Assembly: GCA_035688265.1 (NCBI GenBank)
Contig: DASSNE010000058.1
Coordinates: 62,001 to 126,000 of the forward strand
DNA from: DASSBR01 sp035688265
Lineage (GTDB): Bacteria; Pseudomonadota; Gammaproteobacteria; Natronospirales; DASSBR01
Length of the DNA: 64,000 nucleotides
Reading direction: 5' to 3'
Shown here: piece after piece, positions 53,251-62,285 of the stretch
Numbering within the stretch: position 1 is the first letter of the stretch
Layout of the letters: each line of letters opens with the position of its first letter
Made by a program: the position numbers and the translations under genes
Notes under the pieces: generated by a model
The model's database searches: none
What the model was told of the DNA's origin: nothing
The model's input: the letters and a program-made list of their open reading frames with translations, nothing else

Positions 53251-54274
53251 CGACCGGCTCCGGCTCAAGCATCACGCCAAAGCGCTCGGCGACGGTTTCA
53301 CGAACGCGCGTCGCCAGCGCCCACAACTCCTCACCGGTCGCACCGCCATGATTCACCAGCACCAGCGCGTGCCGCTCGGAGATGCCGGCGGCGCCCTCGC
53401 GCACGCCTTTCAGCCCGCAGGCGTCGATCAGCCATGCCGCCGACAACTTGAATTGGTCGTCGCCGTAGGCGTGCGCGGGCATCTCCGGGCAGCGATCGCG
53501 TAATGCTGCAAGCTCGGTTTGCGAGACCACCGGATTCTTGAAGAAACTCCCGGCATTGCCGATTTGCGCCGGGTTCGGCAGCTTGCGGCGGCGCAGCGTT
53601 TCCACCGCCCTGGCCACGTCGGCCGCCGACGGCTGCCGCACGCCCATCGCCTCAAGCTCCTGGCGAACGCCCACGTAATCCAGCCGCAACGCCCGCCGGC
53701 GCGGCAGCAAAAAGTCGACGTCGGTCACAATGTAGCGGTTCGGCCGATGCTTGAAGATCGAGTCGCGATAGCCGAATTCGCAGGCGGCGTTGTCGAACCG
53801 GACGCAGGTCTCCGCCTCGCGATCCCAAGCTTCGACGCCGGCAATGAAGTCACGCGCTTCGACGCCATAGGCGCCGATGTTCTGAATCGGCGCAGCGCCA
53901 ACACTGCCGGGAATCAGGATGAGGTTCTCCAGGCCCTGGAATCCCGCCTCCAGCGACCAGCGCACGAACTGGTCCCAGTTCTCGCCGGCGGCGACTCGTA
54001 CGAGGGCGGCTTCCGGGCTGTCCTCCAAGATCGTGATGCCGCGGTTCGCAAGCCTGAGCACGAGCCCCGTCACATCGTGAACGAAGAGCACGTTGCTGCC
54101 GCCGCCCAGGGCGAGACACGGCAGATCGCGTAATTCCGGCCGGGCCAGCACGCGCGGCACGTCCGCAGCATCGCGCGCTTCCGCCAGCCACTCGGCACGC
54201 GCCGCTACGCGGAGCGTATTGAGTCGCGCCAGCGAGCCGGCCCGCGTTAGTGAAAAGTCATCGGCGACCGACAT
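53243..54274 (-). CDS. murB: UDP-N-acetylenolpyruvoylglucosamine reductase
   Basis: A 343-residue type I MurB that reduces UDP-GlcNAc-enolpyruvate to UDP-MurNAc. LALGGGSNVLF, LIPGSVGAAPIQNIGAYG, CEFGYRDSIFK and GNAGSFFKNPVVS are diagnostic (FAD and active-site Ser). The ATG at 54274 comes two bases after the murQ stop; an upstream TTG would overlap it. It is the last gene of murA-kinase-murQ-murB. The biosynthetic enzyme therefore shares transcription with MurNAc-6P breakdown. Confidence 0.95.
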   Translation of the reverse strand: MSVADDFSLTRAGSLARLNTLRVAARAEWLAEARDAADVPRVLARPELRDLPCLALGGGSNVLFVHDVTGLVLRLANRGITILEDSPEAALVRVAAGENWDQFVRWSLEAGFQGLENLILIPGSVGAAPIQNIGAYGVEARDFIAGVEAWDREAETCVRFDNAACEFGYRDSIFKHRPNRYIVTDVDFLLPRRRALRLDYVGVRQELEAMGVRQPSAADVARAVETLRRRKLPNPAQIGNAGSFFKNPVVSQTELAALRDRCPEMPAHAYGDDQFKLSAAWLIDACGLKGVREGAAGISERHALVLVNHGGATGEELWALATRVRETVAERFGVMLEPEPVVI

Positions 54275-54276
54275 GA

Positions 54277-55188
54277 TCAATCCGCCGCCACGGCATCGCG
54301 AACACGGCCTCCGGCGCGCTGCAGCCGTTGTTCAGCCGTCGCCGCATCGCAACGACTCAGCAGCATTACGACTGCCGTCTTGACGCTACCGCCGGCGGCT
54401 TCAAGCGCCTGCGCAGCCTGCGCTTCGCCGGCGCCCGTGATGTCGCACACGATGCGCAGGGCGCGCCGCTTCAACTTCGCATTGGTCGCGCGCACGTCGA
54501 TCATGCGCGGCCCGTAGGTCTTGCCAAGCTTGACCATCACTGCGCTGGACAGGGTATTGAGGGCGATCTTCTGGGCGGTACCTGCGGCCAGGCGCGTCGA
54601 GCCGGCAATGACTTCGGCGCCAGTCAGCAGTTCGACGGCGTGCTCGGCGGCTGCCGCGAGCGCACTGGCGGGATTGTTGGTGACGGCGACGGTATACGCA
54701 CCCGCCCCGCCTGCGTAGCGCAATGCGCCGAGGGCGTAAGGCGTGCGTCCCGATGCCGCGATGCCCACCACCGCGTCGCGCGCACTCAGGCGACGCGCCT
54801 TCAAATCGGCTGCACCGGCGGCGGCATCGTCCTCGGCGCCTTCCACGGCTTCAATGAACGCGGCTTCGCCGCCCGCCAGCAGCGCGACCACCATGTCCGG
54901 CGGCGTGTTGAAAGTGGGAACGCATTCGGCCGCGTCCAGCACGGCCAGGCGCCCCGAGGTGCCGGCGCCGATATAAAACAGGCGCCCGCCATCGCCCAGC
55001 CGCGCGGCGATCTGCTCGGCGGCTTCGGCAAGCTGCGGAACGGCGCGATGCACGGCCGCGAGCGCGGCATCCTGGCCCTCGACCAGCAGGCGCACCACGT
55101 CCGCCACGGGACGCAGGTCGAGATCGTCGAGGTCGGCGCGCACGCCTTCAGTGGCCAGCGCATCGAGCTTGTCCCGATCGAGATCCAT
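54277..55188 (-). CDS. murQ: N-acetylmuramic acid 6-phosphate etherase
   Basis: A 303-residue SIS-domain enzyme that splits MurNAc-6P into GlcNAc-6P and D-lactate. GAGTSGRLAVLDAAECVPTF carries catalytic Glu88 and EGAEDDAAAG carries Glu119, equivalent to Glu83 and Glu114 of E. coli MurQ. GIAASGRTPY and GSTRLAAGTAQKIALN are also conserved. It follows the kinase by 77 bp and is nearly fused to murB. No MurP phosphotransferase gene is present, so the substrate would come from the adjacent kinase. Confidence 0.95.
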   Translation of the reverse strand: MDLDRDKLDALATEGVRADLDDLDLRPVADVVRLLVEGQDAALAAVHRAVPQLAEAAEQIAARLGDGGRLFYIGAGTSGRLAVLDAAECVPTFNTPPDMVVALLAGGEAAFIEAVEGAEDDAAAGAADLKARRLSARDAVVGIAASGRTPYALGALRYAGGAGAYTVAVTNNPASALAAAAEHAVELLTGAEVIAGSTRLAAGTAQKIALNTLSSAVMVKLGKTYGPRMIDVRATNAKLKRRALRIVCDITGAGEAQAAQALEAAGGSVKTAVVMLLSRCDAATAEQRLQRAGGRVRDAVAAD

Positions 55189-55265
55189 CCTGCAAACCCT
55201 CTCAGTGGTCGGCTATGCCGCGGTCGCGCGTGTTGTGCTTGAAGCGCATAGGCGTTCTGAACCCG

Positions 55266-56219
55266 TCAATTAGCCGCCCGAATAACCAGCGACTCGTGAA
55301 TGTGATGGTGCGGCCGGGCCAGGCCGCGCGCGCCGTCGAGCGCGGTTCCTTGCGCCGGCCTGACGTCCAGTGGCACGGCGCTGTCCTGCAGCGCGGCGTG
55401 AAGCGGCTCCAGCAGCACCGGGCCCAGCTTCGTCAGCCCGCCGACGATGGCGACCGCGATCGGGTCCGCATCGTGCGCCAGCGCCCTGGCACCGGCAATG
55501 ACCGTAGTCGCCAGCGCCGTCGCCGCTGCCTGCATCAACGCCAATGCGACGGCATCTTTGGCGGCCGCCGCCTGCCCCACGGCGGGCGCAAAACCGGCGG
55601 CCAGGCGTGCCGGATTATCCACCGCATAAAGTTGCGCCACCCGTTCCTCGGGGGAGCCGAACTGCGCCTCGGCGGCCTGTTCGAGCGCCGTGTGCGGTCC
55701 GCGCCCGTCCACCGCGCGCATTGCCGCGCGCAAACCGGCAAAGCCCAGCCACGCGCCGCTGCCTTCGTCGCCGAGCCACGGTCCCCAGCCGTCGATGCGA
55801 TGAAACTGGCCGTTGTCGCCAATGGCGACCGCGACGGCGCCGGTTCCGGCGGCGAGCACCACGCCGGGCGCGCCGGCCAGCGCCCCGGCATGCGAGGTCA
55901 CGGCATCGCTCGCGATGGCGACCGATTGCGTCGGCAAGGATGATAACAGGCGCTCGGCCAGTTCGCGCGCGGCCGGTTCGGCGGCAAACACCCCGGGGGT
56001 GCCGAGACTGACAGCCTCAAGGGCAACGATATCCGACTGCTTCACGAGTGGCTCAACCACGGCAAGGATGGCTTCTGCAGCGACGGCCGCGCCGTCCGGC
56101 GCAGTCAGCCCGACGGTCCCTTTGCCTTCCGCGGTGTGCGACGGCGCCGCTTCGCCGTCGCGCCAAAGCGCGGCGCGGCAGCCGGTGCGGCCGACATCGA
56201 TTGCAAGTACGGCTGTCAA
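55266..56219 (-). CDS. BadF-type amino-sugar kinase, probable MurNAc (or GlcNAc) kinase
   Basis: A 317-residue kinase of the BadF/BadG ATPase family, which includes GlcNAc kinases and Clostridium MurK (MurNAc/GlcNAc kinase). The N-terminal phosphate loop AIDVGRTGCRAALW, the second ATP motif GVVLAAGTGAVAVAIG and GWGPWLGDEGSGAWLG are visible. It starts with TTG at 56219, 18 bp after murA. The partner murQ needs MurNAc-6P, which makes a MurK role the best reading. The D-lactate product would suit GlcDEF. Confidence 0.85.
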   Translation of the reverse strand: MTAVLAIDVGRTGCRAALWRDGEAAPSHTAEGKGTVGLTAPDGAAVAAEAILAVVEPLVKQSDIVALEAVSLGTPGVFAAEPAARELAERLLSSLPTQSVAIASDAVTSHAGALAGAPGVVLAAGTGAVAVAIGDNGQFHRIDGWGPWLGDEGSGAWLGFAGLRAAMRAVDGRGPHTALEQAAEAQFGSPEERVAQLYAVDNPARLAAGFAPAVGQAAAAKDAVALALMQAAATALATTVIAGARALAHDADPIAVAIVGGLTKLGPVLLEPLHAALQDSAVPLDVRPAQGTALDGARGLARPHHHIHESLVIRAAN

Positions 56220-56237
56220 CGGAGAGTCCTGCGGGAG

Positions 56238-57569
56238 TTATCCCTTCAGGTTGCCCTCCAGCAGTGCCGGGATGCGCCCGCCGGATACCCAGTGGCGTTC
56301 CGGTTCGCTGCGAATGTGGGCGCCGAGCTGCGACAGCTTTTCCTCGATGCGCTCATAGCCGCGATGAATGTGATAGATACGGCGGACCTCAGTCGTGCCT
56401 TCGGCCGCCAGGCCGGCGAGCACGAGCCCGGCGGAGGCGCGCAGATCGGTGGCCATGACGGGCGCGCCGTTCAGCTTTTCGCGGCCGGTAATCATGACGG
56501 TGTTGCCTTCGAGCCAGGCATCGACCCCCATCCGCTGCATCTCCAGCACGTGCATGAAGCGGTTTTCGAAAATGGTTTCGGTGATGGTGCCGACACCTTC
56601 CGCGATGGCGTTCAACGCCGTGAACTGGGCCTGCATGTCGGTCGGAAAGCCCGGATACGGTGCCGTATGCACATTAACGGCCGTCGGCCGGCGCCCGCGC
56701 ATGTCGAGTTCGATCCAGTCTTCGCCGACACGGATCTCGGCGCCGGCGGCCTTCAGTTTGACCAGCACCGCGTCGAGCGCCTGCGGGCGCGTGTCCAGCA
56801 CCCGGACACGGCCGCGCGTGATCGCGCCGGCGACCAGATAGGTGCCGGTTTCGATCCGGTCGGGCGGCACCCGGTACTCGGTGCCATGCAACCGGTCGAC
56901 GCCTTCGATGGTGACGACGCCGGTACCGGCGCCCTGGACCTTCGCGCCCATTTGGTTGAGGCAGTCGGCAAGGTCGACGATTTCCGGCTCGCGGGCGGCG
57001 TTTTCGATACGCGTCGTCCCTTTCGCCAGCGTCGCGGCCATCATCAGGTTCTCGGTACCGGTAACGGTGACTTTGTCGCAGACGATATGTGCGCCGGCCA
57101 GGCGGTTCGCGCGCGCCTTGATATAGCCGTCCTCGACCCGGATGTCGGCACCCATCGCCGCCAGCCCCTGCAGATGCAGGTCGACAGGTCGTGCGCCGAT
57201 CGCGCAGCCGCCCGGCAGCGACACGTCCGCTTCGCCGAAGCGCGCCAGCAGCGGCCCCAGCACCAGGATCGATGCACGCATCGTCTTGACCAGTTCGTAC
57301 GGCGCCAGGCAAGAGTGAATGTCGTGCGCGCTGACCTCAAGTCCGTATTCCTGGCTGAGTGTCACCTCAACGCCCATTTGCGACAGCAGGACGTTGGTCG
57401 TAACGACATCCTCGAGATGCGGAATGTTGCGCAGATACAGCGGATCGCTGGTGAGAAGGGAGGCAGCCAGGATGGGCAAAGCGGCGTTTTTTGCACCCGA
57501 CGCCCGCACGTCGCCTTCCAGCCGCGCGCCGCCTTCGATAATAAATTTGTCCATACTGCTTTCGCCCAT
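56238..57569 (-). CDS. murA: UDP-N-acetylglucosamine 1-carboxyvinyltransferase
   Basis: A 443-residue MurA, the first committed step of murein synthesis and the fosfomycin target. The active-site Cys122 is in LPGGCAIGARPVD, and SGAKNAALPILAA is the N-terminal substrate motif. Two ATGs compete; the upstream one at 57569 is chosen because a GGAGGGAGG site lies five bases before it (57575-57583). It is first in the operon with the kinase, murQ and murB. In many gammaproteobacteria murA instead sits with the BolA/lpt genes. Confidence 0.96.
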   Translation of the reverse strand: MGESSMDKFIIEGGARLEGDVRASGAKNAALPILAASLLTSDPLYLRNIPHLEDVVTTNVLLSQMGVEVTLSQEYGLEVSAHDIHSCLAPYELVKTMRASILVLGPLLARFGEADVSLPGGCAIGARPVDLHLQGLAAMGADIRVEDGYIKARANRLAGAHIVCDKVTVTGTENLMMAATLAKGTTRIENAAREPEIVDLADCLNQMGAKVQGAGTGVVTIEGVDRLHGTEYRVPPDRIETGTYLVAGAITRGRVRVLDTRPQALDAVLVKLKAAGAEIRVGEDWIELDMRGRRPTAVNVHTAPYPGFPTDMQAQFTALNAIAEGVGTITETIFENRFMHVLEMQRMGVDAWLEGNTVMITGREKLNGAPVMATDLRASAGLVLAGLAAEGTTEVRRIYHIHRGYERIEEKLSQLGAHIRSEPERHWVSGGRIPALLEGNLKG

Positions 57570-57591
57570 CGATGCCTCCCTCCAGTGTCGA

Positions 57592-57602
57592 ATATATATA
57601 CC
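57592..57602 (-). promoter_or_regulatory. Candidate extended -10 for murA operon
   Basis: The minus strand reads TGGTATATAT just upstream of the murA ribosome site, an extended -10 pattern. No good -35 is seen. The 180-bp gap to lptD also contains GC-rich inverted stretches near 57660-57720. Confidence 0.35.
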
Positions 57603-57749
57603 ATCGAACGGCGGCGCGACGAAACCCTTTTGTCAGGCGGTGCGCGCCCTTTGTCATCCGGCGGCCGGCGCATTGCCGCGGACCGGGAAGTATGCGAAGG
57701 TAGGCGCGCCCGGCCGGGCTGCACAAAGTATCGAGAAGAGTCATTAGCC

Positions 57750-59933
57750 TTGGCGCTCAACCGCTTGCGAAAATCGCCGTGGCAGACCATTGCCATCGTC
57801 GGCCTGAGCGCCATGGCCGCCAGCGCCTACGCGATTCCGCCGGCAATCTGTCCGCTGCCGCCGTTCGAGCAGGCGCCGCAACCGAAACCCGCGCCCGCCA
57901 CCGGGACAGTAACGATCAACGCCGATTCGGTCACTGCCTTGCGCCAGGGCGTCTCGCTGTTCAAGGGCGATGTCGATGTCTTCAAGGACGAAAAATCGCT
58001 GCGTGCCGACCAGGCCACCTATGACAGCGCCAAGCGCAGTATTACAGCCCGCGGCGACGTGCTCTTTACCACGCCGACACTTGAAGTCAAGGGCGACCGC
58101 GGCCACTATTTTCTGAACTCCGGCCTTGGCACCTTCTTCGACGCCCATTTTCGCCTGCCGAAACGCCACGGCCGCGGCACCGCCGGCGAGGTCGAAGTGA
58201 CCGGCCCGGGCACCAGTACGCTGCACGACGTAACCTATACGACGTGTCCGCTTGGCCACCAGGACTGGGCACTCGACACGCCCCACGTCGATCTCAACCG
58301 CAACACCGACATCGGCGTCGCCTACAACGCGACGATCGACTTTTACGGCATACCGATCTTCTATACGCCGTATATTTCTTTTCCGCTGTCGGACCGGCGC
58401 AAATCGGGTTTTCTCGCGCCCACGATCGGCTATTCCGGGCAGGACGGCCTCGACCTTACGCTGCCGTACTACCTCAACATTGCGCCGAACATGGACGCGA
58501 CGATCGCGCCGCGCTACCTGGGGCAGCGCGGCGTACTGATCAACTCGCAGTACCGTTATCTGCTGCCCGGGACAACGGGCGAATTCGATTATGCGGTCAT
58601 GCCGCACGACAACCTCGCCAACGCCCGTCGCAGCCGGTTTCATTTCGACGACCGCACCCGAATCAGCGACATGTGGGGCTTCAGCACCAACCTGAACCAT
58701 GTCAGCGACGGCGACTATTTCTCCGATTTCGGCAACAGCCTGAGCGAGACGTCGCAAGTCCTGCAAGTCTCCAACGTACAACTCGACTACAACAACACCA
58801 ACTGGTCATTTCTGACGCGGCTGCGCGGCTACCAGGCGTTACGCGGCGCTCGCCCGCCATACCGCGAACTGCCGCAGATGGTGCTGGATTGGCAAGGACC
58901 GCTGCAAAATTACCGACTGGACTATGGCGTGGGCAGCGAGCTTGTCCGGTTTGCCTATCCAGGGCGCGTCGGCGCCGCGCGTCTGCACGTGCAGCCGATG
59001 ATCGACTACACCTTTGGCAGCAATGCATGGTACGTCCGGCCGACCGCCAGGTACGACCTCGCCGCGTATCAGTTGTACAACGTTCACGATCCGCTCAAGC
59101 CGACGCAACTTTCCCGCGCCGCGCCGATCCTGAGCCTGAACAGCGGCGTGACGTTCGAGCGCGATGCCTTCGGCGGCTTGATCGAAACGCTGGAGCCACG
59201 ATTGTTCTACCTGTACGTCCCCTACCGCGACCAGAGCGACATCCCGCTGTTCGACACCAGCCAGGCGACGTTCAACTTCCTGCAACTGTTCAGCGACAAC
59301 CGCTTCAACGGCACCGACCGGCTCGGCGATGCGAACCAGATCAGCTACGCGCTCACGACCCGCTTCATTCATCCGGACACCGGCAAGGAACTGCTGGCCG
59401 CCAGCATCGGTCAAATCCACTACTTCAGCGACCGGCGCGTCACGCTGCCCGGCCAGCCGCCGCAGACGAATCAGGTATCGGACCTCATCGGCGAGTTGCG
59501 CCTCGACGTAAACGATGACTGGACGACGGCCGCCGGGCTGCAGTGGAATCCGAACACGCGCCACAACGACGTGGGGCGATTCCAGGTGCGCTACCAGCCG
59601 GGACCGCGCCAGGTGGTCAATCTCGGCTACCGCTACCGCCGCGATCGGCTGGAAGAAACCGATCTGTCGCTGGCGTGGCCGCTGACGCAGCACTGGCAGG
59701 TCGTCGGGCGCTGGAACTATTCGCTGCGGGATCAGGCGACCCGCGAGACATTCGCGGGCTTCGAGTACCAGAACTGCTGTTGGGCATTCCTGTTCCTCGA
59801 CCGCCATTACCTGCGGCCGAACGGCAAGGTGACCCAGGCGTTGTATTTCGAGATCCAGTTCAAGGGCCTCGGCCGGCTTGGCCGGCAAATCGAGGATTTC
59901 CTCGAGCGTGGTATCCTAGGCTACGGAGACTAA
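57750..59933 (+). CDS. lptD: LPS-assembly outer-membrane protein LptD
   Basis: A 727-residue outer-membrane protein that inserts lipopolysaccharide together with LptE. A signal peptide is followed by an OstA/LptA-like N-domain (about 55-165) and a beta barrel. The four disulfide cysteines are present: Cys34, Cys166 and the pair at about 676-677 in QNCCWAF. The open frame runs back to 56136 through murA antisense; the TTG at 57750 with AAGAG upstream is the likely start. It begins the lptD-surA-pdxA-rsmA cluster. Confidence 0.93.
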   Translation: MALNRLRKSPWQTIAIVGLSAMAASAYAIPPAICPLPPFEQAPQPKPAPATGTVTINADSVTALRQGVSLFKGDVDVFKDEKSLRADQATYDSAKRSITARGDVLFTTPTLEVKGDRGHYFLNSGLGTFFDAHFRLPKRHGRGTAGEVEVTGPGTSTLHDVTYTTCPLGHQDWALDTPHVDLNRNTDIGVAYNATIDFYGIPIFYTPYISFPLSDRRKSGFLAPTIGYSGQDGLDLTLPYYLNIAPNMDATIAPRYLGQRGVLINSQYRYLLPGTTGEFDYAVMPHDNLANARRSRFHFDDRTRISDMWGFSTNLNHVSDGDYFSDFGNSLSETSQVLQVSNVQLDYNNTNWSFLTRLRGYQALRGARPPYRELPQMVLDWQGPLQNYRLDYGVGSELVRFAYPGRVGAARLHVQPMIDYTFGSNAWYVRPTARYDLAAYQLYNVHDPLKPTQLSRAAPILSLNSGVTFERDAFGGLIETLEPRLFYLYVPYRDQSDIPLFDTSQATFNFLQLFSDNRFNGTDRLGDANQISYALTTRFIHPDTGKELLAASIGQIHYFSDRRVTLPGQPPQTNQVSDLIGELRLDVNDDWTTAAGLQWNPNTRHNDVGRFQVRYQPGPRQVVNLGYRYRRDRLEETDLSLAWPLTQHWQVVGRWNYSLRDQATRETFAGFEYQNCCWAFLFLDRHYLRPNGKVTQALYFEIQFKGLGRLGRQIEDFLERGILGYGD

Positions 59934-59968
59934 TCTTGTCCCTTATTCGGCGTTCACCCGGAGTATCC

Positions 59969-61309
59969 ATGTCCATCAAACGGAGCATCCTGCTGCTCTT
60001 GGCGGCTGCCCTGTTCGCAGCCGCTCTTCCCGCGGCCGCAGCCGATACCGGCACCGCGGCCTCCGACAACCAGGGAGTCCTGCTCGACCGCATCGTCGCG
60101 GTTGTCAACGACAAGGTCATTCTGCTGTCCGAGCTGGAACAACAGACGGCGCTGACGCGTCGCCAGCTGGCGAGTCAGGGCACTGCAGCGCCGCCGACCG
60201 ACGTGTTGCGCCACCAGGTGCTGCAGCAGATGATCACGACCAAGCTGGAACTCGAGCGCGCAGACCGCCAGGGCATTCACGTATCAGACGAGGCGCTGAA
60301 CCAGGTGCTCGCGAACATCGCGCAGCGCAACGGCTTCACCCTGAGCGAGATGCCGGCGCGGCTCGCGGCGCAGGGCATCGACTACGACCAGTTCCGCGAA
60401 CACATTCGCAACGAATTGATTCTGCACCAGATTCGCCAGAAGGCTGTCGATGATCGCGTCACGGTCACACCGACGGAAGTCGACCAATACCTGGTCGCGC
60501 AGGCGCAGCAGGGGCATGGCAACACGCAGTATCACGTTTACCAGATCCTGTTCGCGGTGCCGTCGCAGGCCACGCCCGCACAGGCGAAACAAATCCACCA
60601 GAAAGCCGAGCAGGTCTATCAGAAGCTCAAGAAAGGCGCCGACTTCAAGGCGACCGCCGTGGCTGTCTCGGACGGCCGCCGCGCGCTCAAGGGCGGGGAC
60701 CTCGGCTGGCTCAAGGGTTCAGAGTTGCCGAGCAGCCTGGCCAACACGGTGCTGTCGCTGGAAAAGGGCCAGATTTCGCAGCCGGTCCTGGACCCGAACG
60801 GCTGGCATATTCTGAAGCTCGCCGGTGAACGCGCCCAGCACCAGGTCGTCGTTACGCAGACGCATGCCCGCCACATTCTGATCAAGCCGGACCTGCTGAT
60901 CAGCAATACCGAGGCCGAACAGCGGCTGGAAAACATCCGCCAGAAGATCGAAAACGGCGCGAGCTTCGCCGCACTGGCGAAAAAGTATTCCGACGATCCC
61001 AGTTCGGCCGCGCAGGGGGGCGACCTCGGCTGGCTCGATCCGGGCATGGTCGTGCCGGCGTTCCAGAAGGTAATGGACCAGTTGAAGCCCGGCCAAATCA
61101 GCGAGCCGTTCCAAACCCAGTTCGGCTGGCACATCGTCGAGGTACTCGGGCGGCGCAAGCAGAACCAGACGGAACAGAGCCGCCGCCACAAGGCCTTCAT
61201 GGCGTTGCGCGAGCGCAAGCTGCGCGAACAGACCGACCGCTGGCTGCGGCAATTGCGCGACGAGGCTTACGTCCGCGTCCAGCTGGATGACAACGACAGC
61301 AGCAGCTGA
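59969..61309 (+). CDS. surA: Periplasmic chaperone and peptidyl-prolyl isomerase SurA
   Basis: A 446-residue protein with signal peptide, N-terminal SurA chaperone domain (VLLDRIVAVVNDKVILLSEL) and two parvulin domains (about 175-275 and 285-385, each ending GWHI). It escorts outer-membrane proteins, including LptD encoded just upstream, to the BAM complex. The ATG has CGGAG five bases ahead. The 3' end overlaps pdxA by 23 bases. Confidence 0.95.
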   Translation: MSIKRSILLLLAAALFAAALPAAAADTGTAASDNQGVLLDRIVAVVNDKVILLSELEQQTALTRRQLASQGTAAPPTDVLRHQVLQQMITTKLELERADRQGIHVSDEALNQVLANIAQRNGFTLSEMPARLAAQGIDYDQFREHIRNELILHQIRQKAVDDRVTVTPTEVDQYLVAQAQQGHGNTQYHVYQILFAVPSQATPAQAKQIHQKAEQVYQKLKKGADFKATAVAVSDGRRALKGGDLGWLKGSELPSSLANTVLSLEKGQISQPVLDPNGWHILKLAGERAQHQVVVTQTHARHILIKPDLLISNTEAEQRLENIRQKIENGASFAALAKKYSDDPSSAAQGGDLGWLDPGMVVPAFQKVMDQLKPGQISEPFQTQFGWHIVEVLGRRKQNQTEQSRRHKAFMALRERKLREQTDRWLRQLRDEAYVRVQLDDNDSSS

Positions 61310-62285
61310 TCAGCCGCCGCGGCTCGCCGTCACCAGCGGCGAGCCGGCCGGCATCGGCCCCGACGTCTGCCTCGAACTCGCCGCCGGCGCCTGGCCGGCG
61401 GAGCTGGTGGTGCTGGCCGATGCCGGACTGCTCGCCGAACGCGCCCGCCTCCTGGGCAAAAAATCAGACCTGCCGACTTATGATCCGACCGGCCCGGCGC
61501 TCGCCGGACGCATCTGCCTGCTGCCGATCCCGGCCGCCGCGCCTGTGGAACCCGGCCGCCTGAATCCCGCCAACGCCGATTATGTGCTCGCCCTCCTGCG
61601 ACGCGCGGCGGACGGCTGTCGCGACGGCGAGTTCGCCGCGATGATCACGGCCCCCGTGCATAAAGGCATCATTATCGACGCCGGCACCGCCTTTTCCGGG
61701 CACACGGAATTTCTGGCCAAGCGCAGCGGCGCGGCGATGCCGGTAATGATGCTGACGGCGGGATCGCTGCGCGTTGCGCTCGCCACGACCCATCTGCCGC
61801 TGGCCGCCGTACCGGCCGCCGTCACGCGCGAGCGCCTCACGCAGGTGCTGACGATTCTGGATCGGGATCTGCGCGAGCGCTTTGCCATTGACGCGCCGCA
61901 CATCCTGGTCTGCGGGCTGAACCCGCACGCCGGCGAAGGCGGCCACCTCGGCCGCGAGGAGATCGAAATCATCGAGCCGTGCCTGACCGCATTGCGCGAA
62001 CAGGGGCTGAATCTCGCCGGCCCGCTGCCGGCCGACACGCTGTTCACGCCGGCGCGCCTCCAAACCGCGGACGCGGTGCTCGCGATGTACCACGACCAGG
62101 GGCTGCCGGTGCTGAAGTACGCCGGCTTCGGCCACGCGGTCAACATCACGCTGGGATTGCCGATCGTGCGCACCTCGGTCGATCACGGCACCGCGCTCGA
62201 TCTGGCCGGTACCGGCCGCGCCGACGCCGGCAGCCTGCGCGCTGCCATCCAGGCGGCACTCGACATTGTCGCGCGACATGGCTGA
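61287..62285 (+). CDS. pdxA: 4-hydroxythreonine-4-phosphate dehydrogenase
   Basis: A 332-residue NAD-dependent enzyme of pyridoxal-phosphate synthesis. TSGEPAGIGPD near the N-terminus, GHTEFLAK, NPHAGEGGHLGREE and MYHDQGLPVLKY are conserved substrate and metal sites. It starts inside surA and its stop overlaps the rsmA ATG, so the cluster is tightly coupled. Confidence 0.96.
   Translation: MTTTAAADQPPRLAVTSGEPAGIGPDVCLELAAGAWPAELVVLADAGLLAERARLLGKKSDLPTYDPTGPALAGRICLLPIPAAAPVEPGRLNPANADYVLALLRRAADGCRDGEFAAMITAPVHKGIIIDAGTAFSGHTEFLAKRSGAAMPVMMLTAGSLRVALATTHLPLAAVPAAVTRERLTQVLTILDRDLRERFAIDAPHILVCGLNPHAGEGGHLGREEIEIIEPCLTALREQGLNLAGPLPADTLFTPARLQTADAVLAMYHDQGLPVLKYAGFGHAVNITLGLPIVRTSVDHGTALDLAGTGRADAGSLRAAIQAALDIVARHG

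Noticed and set aside
57744..58781. 345-residue minus-strand frame within lptD
   Set aside because: No recognisable domain and fully covered by a good LptD; lptD cysteines and domains match.
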